Shown piece after piece: positions 7,396-14,016 of a stretch of DNA of 14,016 bases; positions within the stretch are counted from its first letter, which is position 1, and each line of letters begins with the position of its first letter. Under the pieces are notes generated by a model, which ran no database searches, was not told where the DNA came from, and saw only the letters and a program-made list of their open reading frames with translations. The stretch covers positions 1 to 14,016 of the forward strand of contig CATWCP010000025.1 of assembly GCA_958349325.1 (NCBI GenBank). The letters are read 5' to 3'. The position numbers and the translations under genes were made by a program. The DNA comes from an uncultured Collinsella sp. (GTDB lineage: Bacteria > Actinomycetota > Coriobacteriia > Coriobacteriales > Coriobacteriaceae).

Positions 7396-8265
7396 ATGAA
7401 AAGGTCCCGTCGCTCGGTTGCCATTTCGTTGTTTGTTGCGCTTGCGGTAGCGTGCGCCTTTGTCGTAGCGATAGCCGGCTGTTCCGGGTCGAATGGCAGA
7501 GCCTCGACGTCTGCATTAGAAGGCCTGGATGCCTCGCAGGCCAAAGACGACAACCTTAAGACGCTCAACGTCGGCAGCGACCTCTATCCACCGTTTGTGT
7601 ATACCGACGAGTACGGCGATATCGTTGGCCTGGATGTCGAGATATTGACCGAGGCTTTGGCCCGCATTGGTTACAAACCAAAGTACCAGCTGATCGATTG
7701 GGAAAAGAAGAACGAGCTGCTGGCGAGCGGCGAGCTCGATTGTGTCATGGGCAGCTTTAGCATGACGGGTCGCGAAAACGAGTATCGTTGGGCCGGCCCG
7801 TACCTTGCGAGCCGCCAGGTGGTCGCGGTCGATCCCCAGAGCGATATCTACACGCTTGCGGATCTTGAGGATAAGGTCGTGGCGGTCCAGTCCACCACCA
7901 AGCCCGAGGACATTTTGCTCAATCGTACAAATGAAAACGTTCCGCAGATCAAGGAACTCTACAGCTTTTCGGACGGTTCATACCTGAACCCGGCGCTCGT
8001 CGAGGGCCTGGTCGACGCTATCGCCGCGCATGAGTCCTCGCTGCTCACCTACGAAAAGGACTATGGTGTGACGTATCGTATTCTGGATGAGCCGCTGCTA
8101 GAGGTCGGTTTGGGCACCGCTTTCGATATCAACGATACGCGCGGCATCGACGTCAAGCTCACTCATGCCTACCAAGAAATGCTTGCCGATGGCACCATGG
8201 AACGCCTGGTGTCAAAGTACTTCGATGACCCTTCGCCATTTTTGAATGTGGAGGGTCTGTCATGA
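7396..8265 (+). CDS. Solute-binding lipoprotein (SBP family 3), probable kinase partner
   Basis: This 289-residue protein has a basic N-terminus (MKRSRRS), a hydrophobic stretch and the lipobox IAGC at residues 26-29, so Cys29 should be lipidated and the protein tethered outside the membrane. The rest is a bilobed SBP_bac_3 domain: LNVGSDLYPPFVYTDEYGDIVGLDV at its start, GELDCVMGSFSMT, and a RWAGPYL strand with DLEDKVVAVQSTT after it. These are hallmarks of amino-acid or cystine-type binding proteins; the ligand cannot be named. ATG 7396 is chosen because GGAG lies 4 bases before it and the signal peptide begins there, although the frame is open from 7252. No permease or ATPase gene adjoins. 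Instead its stop overlaps the kinase start (ATGA), so it probably serves as the ligand receptor for that kinase. Confidence 0.9.
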   Translation: MKRSRRSVAISLFVALAVACAFVVAIAGCSGSNGRASTSALEGLDASQAKDDNLKTLNVGSDLYPPFVYTDEYGDIVGLDVEILTEALARIGYKPKYQLIDWEKKNELLASGELDCVMGSFSMTGRENEYRWAGPYLASRQVVAVDPQSDIYTLADLEDKVVAVQSTTKPEDILLNRTNENVPQIKELYSFSDGSYLNPALVEGLVDAIAAHESSLLTYEKDYGVTYRILDEPLLEVGLGTAFDINDTRGIDVKLTHAYQEMLADGTMERLVSKYFDDPSPFLNVEGLS

Positions 8266-10454
8266 TCGATGCGCCTGACCACGCCGTAGAGGAGCGGGGC
8301 AATCGTTCGGCAGGGGTATGGCTCCTTGTCGCTCTGCTGGGGATAGCACTCTCGGTTGTTGCCGGCATGATGAGCTACGGTTACGCGACGGCCCAAGCCG
8401 AGCAGCGCTTTGCCGACGTTGTCGATTACGTGGCGACGCAGAGCCTTTCCTACGATGCATTCAATAGCGCCTATACGACCAAAAACCTGATTCGCGTTAT
8501 GGAGATCGCAGGAGAGACGGCGCGCGATATGGAGCGCGACGGTTCGGTGGATAACGCCATGTTGGAGCAATATGCTGACCAGTTCAACGTGAGTGCACTG
8601 ATCGTGACGGACGCATCGGGCAATTTGGTGTCTGAGTCCTCGACGGATGGCGTGGGCTACGAGTCGCTCGCTACGTATCTCAAGGAAGCACCCGTGCTGG
8701 AGGTGGCAACTCATCCGCTTAAGTCCTATACCGCCCGCATCACGCTTGCGGATGATTCGGTCGCAGACATTGGCTGCGTGACTCGGCAGGATGGCGAGGG
8801 CATCGTTATCGCGGTAAGGCATCAGAGCGCGAAAGCGGTTGCAAGCAATACACTCAAACTGCAGAGCTTGCTTGATGGCTATGAAACCATCGATAGCGGC
8901 AATATCGTGATCGAAAGCGACGGCAAGGTCGTTGCGACCAATGCCGTTGAACCCACCGTATTGGGCGTGTTCGATCTGCCTGCGACGGATGTCTTTATTG
9001 TCGACGGTATTAAGGATCGATGCCTGGCTGGTAAGGTCAGATTGGTTAACGCCGACGGCGAGTGGTATTTGGGCACATTTGGAAAAGCGCACAAATTCTA
9101 TGTGTACACCTATGCCTCGGCGCAGCGCTACTTTGAGGTCGCCGCGGCTGTTGCCGCCGGCGTGCTGGTGCTCTACGGCGGTGTTATAGCCGTTGTTGTG
9201 ACGGTGCGTCGCCGCGCTGATCGTCGACGTTTGACGGACTTGCTGCAGCAGGAGCGCGACTATGGCGACAAGCTGGCAAAGGCGGCGCGTGAGGCCTCGT
9301 CTGCCAACTCGGCAAAGACGGAGTTTCTGCGTCGCATGAGCCACGATCTGCGCACGCCCATCAACGGCATTCGCGGCATGGTCGAGGTTGGCAATGCCAA
9401 TGCGGACGATCTGCAAAAGCAGACTGAGTGCCGCTCAAAAATCTGGACGGCATCGGGACTGCTGCTCGACCTTGCCAACGAGGCGCTCGATATGAGTCGC
9501 CTGGAGAGCGGGCAGGTCGACCTGAACCTCGTGCCCATAAATTTGGTGGCCCTCAACTGTGAAGTGCGCGATATTCTGGAGCGCCAGGCCGAGGAGCGTC
9601 TGGTGACAATTATCTCCGACCAGCAGACGCTTAATCATCCCTATGCGCGGGTGAGCGTGACGCACCTCAAGCGTTTGTTGCTCAATATTGCCGGCAATGC
9701 CGTCAAGTACAACCGCCAGGGCGGCTATGTCCGCCTGGTGTGCCGCGAGGTGGAGCCAGCGGATGGCGTCCCCGTCTATGAATACACGATCGCCGACAAC
9801 GGTATTGGCATGAGCGAGGAGTTCCAAAAGCACCTCTACGAGCCGTTTTGCCGCGAGGAGCAGCAGGTGGAAGGCGCTTCGTCGGGAACTGGCCTGGGCG
9901 CGCCTATCGCAAAACAGCTGGTCGAGCTTATGGGCGGAACCATGAGCTTTACGAGTGTCTTGGGGCAGGGGACGACGTTTACCATTCGCCTGCCGTTCGA
10001 GAAGTGCAAGCGCTCCGAGATTCCTCGGGCAGTTCGCGCGGATGCGGGCGATGGCGATGCGCTTCAGGGCTTGCGCGTTTTGCTCGTAGAGGATAACGAT
10101 CTGAATGCCGAGATCGCGCAGTTTACGCTCAGCCGTGCCGGTGCCATCGTGACGCATGCTAAGGATGGTGAGTCTGCCGTCGAGATGTTTACCGCGAGCG
10201 CACCGCACGAGTACGACGTGGTGTTGATGGACATCATGATGCCTGGCATCGATGGCCTTGAGGCCACGCGTCAGATTCGAGCACTCGATCGCGAGGATGC
10301 CGCGACCACGCCGATTGTTGCCGTGAGCGCCAACGCCTTTGCCGACGACCGCAGGCTTTCGCGTGAGGCGGGCATGGACGCGCACCTGAGTAAACCCGTG
10401 AGCTCGCAGGAGCTCGTTGAGGCGCTAGCGCACATAGCCGCCGATGCTTCATAA
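8262..10454 (+). CDS. Hybrid sensor histidine kinase with C-terminal receiver
   Basis: This is a 730-residue inner-membrane sensor kinase. TM1 spans about residues 18-42, the extracytoplasmic sensor about 43-290 (a Cache-like fold is possible, with LIVTDASGNLVSES), and TM2 about 291-315. The HisKA box EFLRRMSHDLRTPING holds phospho-acceptor His361. The ATPase domain shows the N-box NIAGNAVKYN, IADNGIGMS and SGTGLGAPIAKQL. The receiver (about 604-727) shows LLVEDNDLNAE, phospho-acceptor Asp657 in VLMDIMMPGIDG, and Lys711. There is no HPt or output domain, so phosphate must pass to a separate HPt or regulator, or the receiver acts as a sink. The ATG overlaps the stop of the solute-binding lipoprotein gene, with GGAGG upstream inside that gene, so the two are translationally coupled. 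It resembles the minus-strand kinase across its catalytic and receiver domains. Confidence 0.95.
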   Translation: MIDAPDHAVEERGNRSAGVWLLVALLGIALSVVAGMMSYGYATAQAEQRFADVVDYVATQSLSYDAFNSAYTTKNLIRVMEIAGETARDMERDGSVDNAMLEQYADQFNVSALIVTDASGNLVSESSTDGVGYESLATYLKEAPVLEVATHPLKSYTARITLADDSVADIGCVTRQDGEGIVIAVRHQSAKAVASNTLKLQSLLDGYETIDSGNIVIESDGKVVATNAVEPTVLGVFDLPATDVFIVDGIKDRCLAGKVRLVNADGEWYLGTFGKAHKFYVYTYASAQRYFEVAAAVAAGVLVLYGGVIAVVVTVRRRADRRRLTDLLQQERDYGDKLAKAAREASSANSAKTEFLRRMSHDLRTPINGIRGMVEVGNANADDLQKQTECRSKIWTASGLLLDLANEALDMSRLESGQVDLNLVPINLVALNCEVRDILERQAEERLVTIISDQQTLNHPYARVSVTHLKRLLLNIAGNAVKYNRQGGYVRLVCREVEPADGVPVYEYTIADNGIGMSEEFQKHLYEPFCREEQQVEGASSGTGLGAPIAKQLVELMGGTMSFTSVLGQGTTFTIRLPFEKCKRSEIPRAVRADAGDGDALQGLRVLLVEDNDLNAEIAQFTLSRAGAIVTHAKDGESAVEMFTASAPHEYDVVLMDIMMPGIDGLEATRQIRALDREDAATTPIVAVSANAFADDRRLSREAGMDAHLSKPVSSQELVEALAHIAADAS

Positions 10455-10456
10455 GC

Positions 10457-10496
10457 ATATGGCCCGGTTCCAAGGTGGGTTGGAACCGGGCCATAT
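10457..10496. terminator. Strong hairpin between convergent operons
   Basis: A perfect 17-bp inverted repeat (ATATGGCCCGGTTCCAA and its complement) with a 6-base GGTGGG loop begins 3 bases after the kinase stop. It is followed on the plus strand by the T-rich TGTTATT. It also lies 27 bases after the stop of the minus-strand flavin gene, so it probably ends transcription from both sides. Confidence 0.8.
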
Positions 10497-10523
10497 TGTT
10501 ATTGATGAGGCCTGCTGAGGGGC

Positions 10524-11003
10524 TTACTTTTCTTGAATCTGCTTGCCGCAAAGATGCTCAATCGAAATCTCGTAGAGCTGGACGCCCTTGATGTCCTTGG
10601 CGATTTCCTCTTCGACTTCTTCGGCAGAAGGGTAGTACTTAAGGGCGAGCTGGCGGACTTTGTCCTCGATAAACGCGGGGGTGTCATTCGCCAGGCGACA
10701 ACGGCCAAAGACGACGGTGCTCATAACGTAGGGAGCCCAGTCACCGTCCTGGTACCACTCGTTGCCGTATACGGTAAAGCAGACCTTGTCATCGCGCTTG
10801 AGTGCGTCGACCTTGTGGCCGGCTTTGGCGCCATGGAAATAGATCTTGTCGTGCTCGGCGTCAAAGAAGTAGTTGACGGGAATGGCGTACGGGTAGCCAT
10901 CGTCGCCGTTGACGGCAAAGACGCCGCGCTTGCAGGTGGCAAGCAGTTCGCGCGCTTCCTCGTCGGTGATAGCGCGTTTCTTTCGACGTAAGGGCCTAAA
11001 CAT
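10524..11003 (-). CDS. NimA-like pyridoxamine 5'-phosphate oxidase family protein
   Basis: This 159-residue protein has the FMN-binding split-barrel pattern of the PNPOx-like group: RGVFAVNGDDGYPYAIPVNYFF, then KIYFHGAKAGHKVDAL, then KVCFTVYGNE. YFHxAKxGHK is the stretch seen in NimA, the 5-nitroimidazole resistance reductase, and in its many uncharacterised relatives. It probably binds a flavin or other cofactor and performs a cytoplasmic reduction; actual nitroimidazole reduction is not shown by sequence. I set the start at ATG 11003, with AAGGAAG 6 bases upstream; an in-frame start at 11042 lacks support. It lies 42 bases after the minus-strand kinase on the same strand with no terminator between, so it may be expressed with that kinase. 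It converges with the plus-strand kinase. Confidence 0.88.
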   Translation of the reverse strand: MFRPLRRKKRAITDEEARELLATCKRGVFAVNGDDGYPYAIPVNYFFDAEHDKIYFHGAKAGHKVDALKRDDKVCFTVYGNEWYQDGDWAPYVMSTVVFGRCRLANDTPAFIEDKVRQLALKYYPSAEEVEEEIAKDIKGVQLYEISIEHLCGKQIQEK

Positions 11004-11045
11004 CGTTGGCTTCCTTTCTGGTCGTGCGTAGTGGTTGAGCACAAA

Positions 11046-12218
11046 CTATAGCGAAATGGATCCGTTTTTCTTGATGCGGGCGAGTATGTTTTTGAGCTTG
11101 TTAAAGTCGAGCGGTTTGGACAGATGGGCGTTCATGCCGGCGTCATGTGCCGCCTTGGCGTCCTCGGCAAAGGCGTTGGCGGTGAGCGCGATGATGGGGA
11201 TATCGGCTGCATCGACCTTCTCGCTCAGACGAATCGTGCGGGTTGCCTCATAGCCGTCCATGTCCGGCATCATAATGTCCATCAGGATCGCATCGAAGCT
11301 GCCGGCGGGATGCGACAGGTACAGATCGACGACTTCGTTGCCGTTGGCGGCGCGGGTGACCACGATGCCCTCGGATTCTAGCAGCGCCTGGGCAATCTCG
11401 GCATTCAATTCGTTGTCTTCGGCGAGCAGCACGTTCATGTTGGCAAGCGAGCAGTCGAGCGCCTTCTCGACCGTATCCGTCCGCGCCCGGGGGTTCTTGT
11501 CGATATCGAGCGGAATTTCCACGTAGAACGTGGTGCCCACATGGAGTTCGCTGGTGACTTCGATGGTGCCGCCCATCAGTTCAATAAGCGACTTGACGAT
11601 TGGCATGCCCATGCCGGTTCCTTGGAACTTGCTGCGCGCATCGTCACCTTCTTGGGCAAACGGCTCATAGATATGCTTTAAAAACTCGGGAGCCATGCCA
11701 ATGCCGGTATCCGAAACGCTAAAGCAAAAGAGCGCGCGCCCGTTGTCGAGTGGCTTGGTCTTTGAGCTAAAGGTGACGGAGCCGCCGTGCTTGTTGTGCT
11801 TAATGCTGTTGTCTAACAGGTTGATCATGATCTGTCGGATATGGGTGGGACTGCCGATCGTGTATGGCCCCGTGGCGTACGGCAGACTATTGTCCTGCAT
11901 TGTGATGCCGTTACTGGACGCGCGGAGCTTGCACAGCACTAGCGTATCGTCACAGAGCTCTTTGAGGTTAAAAGGCGCATGCTCCAGTGTTAGCTTGCGG
12001 TCTTCGATTTTGCCCATCTCGAGGATGTCGTTGATCAGCGAGAGCAGGTGATTGGCGGCAACGCGCGCCTTGGCACGGCTCTCGCGGGCGACTTGCATAT
12101 CGCCTTCCTTCAATTCCTCGATCTCGATAAGGCCCAGGATACCGTTGAGCGGCGTACGGATGTCGTGGCTCATGCGCGTGAGGAATGCCGTCTTAGCGGC
12201 GTTGGCAGCATCGGCTTT
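11046..12218 (-). CDS. Hybrid histidine kinase, catalytic and receiver half (separated by frameshift)
   Basis: This frame carries the cytoplasmic half of a hybrid kinase. It has the HisKA box AFLTRMSHDIRTPLNG and an ATPase domain with the N-box NLLDNSIKHN, VSDTGIGM and GTGMGMPIVKSL. A receiver follows with LLAEDNELNAE, phospho-acceptor Asp in ILMDIMMPDMDG, and the LSKP lysine. In a joined protein the histidine would be residue 562 and the aspartate 858 of 934. There is no start codon with a ribosome site near its upstream end, and it opens in the middle of the linker after the membrane segment. It is therefore not an independent gene but the continuation of the frame ending at 12170. The frame stays open to 12458 only by chance, as the shadow of the sensor part. 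The gene ends without HPt or output domain, 42 bases before the NimA-like gene. Confidence 0.85.
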   Translation of the reverse strand, partial: KADAANAAKTAFLTRMSHDIRTPLNGILGLIEIEELKEGDMQVARESRAKARVAANHLLSLINDILEMGKIEDRKLTLEHAPFNLKELCDDTLVLCKLRASSNGITMQDNSLPYATGPYTIGSPTHIRQIMINLLDNSIKHNKHGGSVTFSSKTKPLDNGRALFCFSVSDTGIGMAPEFLKHIYEPFAQEGDDARSKFQGTGMGMPIVKSLIELMGGTIEVTSELHVGTTFYVEIPLDIDKNPRARTDTVEKALDCSLANMNVLLAEDNELNAEIAQALLESEGIVVTRAANGNEVVDLYLSHPAGSFDAILMDIMMPDMDGYEATRTIRLSEKVDAADIPIIALTANAFAEDAKAAHDAGMNAHLSKPLDFNKLKNILARIKKNGSISL

Positions 12219-13849
12219 TTGCGCTCGGTTCGAGCGCGTACGAGCGCCCAGATGAGCAGGACGATGCCGACCGACAACATACCGATGAGGGTAGCTGCAA
12301 TGGCGGTGCGGTTGCGATAAAGGAATTGAAGCGTGTTGGATTCCTGGGCCGTGTACGACGTGGAGGAGAAATTGCTTGCGGAGAGCGATTCTCCGGCATT
12401 GATGATGCCCTTGTTGATGATTCCCAACAGCTCGGGTTTTCCGCGCGAAATCCAGCACGAGAGCTCACAGGTGTCAGGGAGCTCGGTCGTCTCGCAGTCC
12501 TCGAGATCGTAACGGTCACCGATGGTTTTTACGCGTGAACTGGGAGCGACGATGCAGTGCGCCGTTCCCTTCCTGAGGGCGTCGAACGCTTCATCGTCGG
12601 ATTGGTATTCGGTTACGGTCGCTGTGGGGAACAGACTTTCAAGTGCATTTTTGTTGACAAACGATGATTTGGTACAGGCGATGTTCTGAAGGTCTTTGTT
12701 CAGGTTGCTGCCGGTATGGATGGCGGTGAGGGATATGGTCCCCAACGATATCGACTGCACAACGCCTGTTTGCTCGGCAAACCAGTAATCTCGGTATACC
12801 GGCAGCGCAACGTCTATGCTTTCCTTTGACAGGGCCTTTGACATCATCTTGTAGCTATCAAAGGCGACGGTTTTGACCGTAATGCCAAATTTATCGTGCA
12901 GCGTCGTCGCAAGCGATGCGAGCGAACCTTCCATTTCGCCGTCTTCGTCCTCGTTGCAGTAGGGGAGTTTGCCCGTAATGTAGCCGAGCGTGATGGTGTT
13001 GTTGTTTGCTTTGAGCCAGGAACATTCGGGGCCGTTGAGCGATGATGAACCGCTGTTTTGGGTCGAGTAGCTAGATTTGACTTCGTCGTTATAGCGTGGG
13101 TTGACGCGGGCGATTGCCGTCATGGCAGCATTGATGTCGTTCATCAGGTCGGGGCGGCTTTTGGGAACGGCAAAGTAGTAATCGCTCGAACCAATGTAGA
13201 ACATGGGGGAGGCGTTGGGCGACGAGGTCGTGTCGTTCATGATGATGGCGTCGACCTCGCCGTTTGCGAGCGCATCGAAAAGGTCGCCGTTACTGCTGAT
13301 TTCCTTATAGGTACAGGTAATGCCCTCGTTGGCGAGCCATTGCTGGCCAACGATAGTTTGCATGACGCCGGGGTTGAAACCGATAGTGAGACCCTGGAGT
13401 GCCTGGGGGTCACCCTTGGCCAGGTCGTCGCGATCGGGCTTGGCGTAGATGTAGTAGCGTTCGGTGCCCTCGGGGTTCGACGAGAAGAGCAGTTTTTGGG
13501 CGCGTTCTTCGGAGTAGGAGATGTTTGGCATGAGGTCAATCTCGCCGGCTTCGAGCTTCTCCATAAGCTCGGTGAAGGTGCCGGAGACGTATTCGTACTG
13601 CCAGCCGGGTGTGTAGTACGAGAGGGTTTGGAGGTACTCGTAACCCCATCCCGAGAGACGCTCGCCGGGGGTGCCGTCCTGGAAGCCCTCGTTGTTGACG
13701 AGCCAACCAACGCGGACCGTTTTGACCTGCTGATCGGTATTGGCGGCATAGGCGGGGGCGGGCATGATGGTGCTCAGTACCGCGAGCGCGGCAAGCGCGA
13801 CGGCCAGGGTGCGATATATAGCTGAACGAAGGACAGCGGAAGCTCTCAC
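12170..13849 (-). CDS. Tandem solute-binding-domain sensor of a hybrid kinase (frame ends early)
   Basis: The 559-residue frame begins with a signal peptide (about 1-35, cleavage after AYA). Two SBP_bac_3-like domains follow at about 44-255 and 285-485, then a membrane segment at about 515-537, then RARTERKK. It stops 15 residues later, where the HisKA domain should follow. The layout is that of BvgS/EvgS-type kinases, in which paired Venus-flytrap domains sense small ligands. I chose GTG 13849 because TTAGGA lies 6 bases before it; TTG 13855 would sit directly on that site. The kinase half continues in the -1 frame from 12218. Joined at the A-run, the protein would be 934 residues. As written the gene yields a membrane-anchored sensor without a kinase. 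The sensor has eight cysteines (179, 276, 298, 392, 432, 452, 461, 465). A sequence error, a real mutation or programmed slippage are all open. Confidence 0.88.
   Translation of the reverse strand: MRASAVLRSAIYRTLAVALAALAVLSTIMPAPAYAANTDQQVKTVRVGWLVNNEGFQDGTPGERLSGWGYEYLQTLSYYTPGWQYEYVSGTFTELMEKLEAGEIDLMPNISYSEERAQKLLFSSNPEGTERYYIYAKPDRDDLAKGDPQALQGLTIGFNPGVMQTIVGQQWLANEGITCTYKEISSNGDLFDALANGEVDAIIMNDTTSSPNASPMFYIGSSDYYFAVPKSRPDLMNDINAAMTAIARVNPRYNDEVKSSYSTQNSGSSSLNGPECSWLKANNNTITLGYITGKLPYCNEDEDGEMEGSLASLATTLHDKFGITVKTVAFDSYKMMSKALSKESIDVALPVYRDYWFAEQTGVVQSISLGTISLTAIHTGSNLNKDLQNIACTKSSFVNKNALESLFPTATVTEYQSDDEAFDALRKGTAHCIVAPSSRVKTIGDRYDLEDCETTELPDTCELSCWISRGKPELLGIINKGIINAGESLSASNFSSTSYTAQESNTLQFLYRNRTAIAATLIGMLSVGIVLLIWALVRARTERKKPMLPTPLRRHSSRA
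12215..12237 (-). other. Frameshift site: A-run preceded by a perfect hairpin
   Basis: On the coding strand a 7-bp palindrome GCGCTCG-AAC-CGAGCGC (plus positions 12221-12237) runs directly into AAAAAG (12220-12215). The sensor frame reads CGC AAA AAG and stops at 12170. Reading one base back after AAG, or adding one A, gives ERKKADAANAAKTAF, matching the linker of the plus-strand kinase just before its HisKA box. The joint is thus fixed to within these few bases. Confidence 0.85.
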
Positions 13850-13883
13850 ATGCAATCCTAACGAATCGAGACATTACCGCATA

Positions 13884-13892
13884 AGGATACCA
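13884..13892 (-). promoter_or_regulatory. Possible extended -10 promoter for the tandem-SBP kinase
   Basis: On the minus strand TG-G-TATCCT is an extended -10 candidate, 34 bases before the GTG start. No -35 is recognisable, and TATCCT matches 4 of 6 positions, so this is weak. Confidence 0.3.
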
Positions 13893-13936
13893 GCTCAGCC
13901 TGCCCAGTCGGCAGCTGTACCGCTAAACGCTCCCGC

Positions 13937-13967
13937 CCGGCAGTTGGGGACAGTCCCTTTCTGCCGG
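13937..13967. repeat. Palindrome with GGGACAGTCCC core near the window end
   Basis: A 7-bp stem CCGGCAG / CTGCCGG encloses a second GGGA-CAG-TCCC stem. The core GGACAGTCCCTTT is shared with the repeat at 2853-2875. It lies upstream of the minus-strand kinase. No gene is supported between 13850 and 14016 apart from the weak promoter candidate near 13888; the last 50 bases hold nothing I recognise. Confidence 0.55.
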
Positions 13968-14016
13968 CACAGACGATATGAGCAGGACATAAAAACATTG
14001 AGAGCCCCTGCTGCAT

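Noticed and set aside
8169..10385. Long antisense frames of 415 and 316 codons under the plus-strand kinase
   Set aside because: Both are shadows of a well-defined kinase and carry no domain signature.
12170..12237. Treating the two halves of the minus-strand kinase as separate genes
   Set aside because: The kinase half has no start or ribosome site, and both halves join in frame at a single base; one broken gene explains all of it.
13058..13825. 255-codon plus-strand frame across the tandem-SBP sensor
   Set aside because: Gly/Val-rich shadow sequence with no domain; the opposite strand has a signal peptide and SBP domains.
1..14016. Search for CRISPR arrays, tRNA/rRNA genes, insertion sequences, phage or defence genes
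   Set aside because: No regularly spaced repeats, no RNA gene signatures and no transposase, integrase or defence motifs were seen by eye.

Overview
This window reads as ordinary chromosomal DNA from a GC-rich gut actinobacterium of the Coriobacteriia, most likely Collinsella or a close relative. That placement is inference. It rests on base composition, on the gene types (hybrid kinases with solute-binding sensors, an XRE/zinc-ribbon/TipAS regulator) and on short GGGAC-type palindromes between genes. No rRNA, tRNA, CRISPR array, phage gene or transposase is visible, and genes are densely packed with no gene-free stretch over about 170 bases.

Left part (1-3913, plus strand): the window opens inside a large MacB-type ABC exporter subunit, an ATPase fused to an FtsX permease. 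A short palindrome and a tRNA-dihydrouridine synthase follow. A complex palindrome then separates this rightward block from a convergent leftward pair.

Centre (3921-7303): the leftward pair encodes an XRE regulator with a zinc ribbon and a TipAS-like ligand domain, followed by a small glutaredoxin. It diverges from trmO, a tRNA-A37 N6-methyltransferase gene that looks leaderless. Next on the plus strand is a MalY/PatB-type PLP enzyme (cysteine-S-conjugate/cystathionine beta-lyase), ending at a 14-bp stem-loop.

Right part (7345-14016): two sensory systems face each other. On the plus strand a solute-binding lipoprotein gene overlaps by ATGA with a hybrid histidine kinase gene and ends at a strong hairpin. 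On the minus strand a second hybrid kinase carries two tandem solute-binding domains in its own extracytoplasmic part and is followed by a NimA-like flavin protein. The second kinase is split by a one-base frame change at a run of five A residues just inside the membrane. As read, only the sensor and membrane anchor would be made from the zero frame. A -1 slip, or one extra A, would restore a 934-residue kinase. Neither hybrid kinase has an HPt domain, a DNA-binding response regulator or a permease beside it, so their downstream partners lie elsewhere.

The most notable points are the kinase frameshift site and the hairpin beside it, the two SBP-linked orphan kinases, the cysteine-rich sensor region, the XRE/zinc-ribbon/TipAS plus glutaredoxin pair, and the intergenic palindrome family. 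I found no clearly new multi-gene system.
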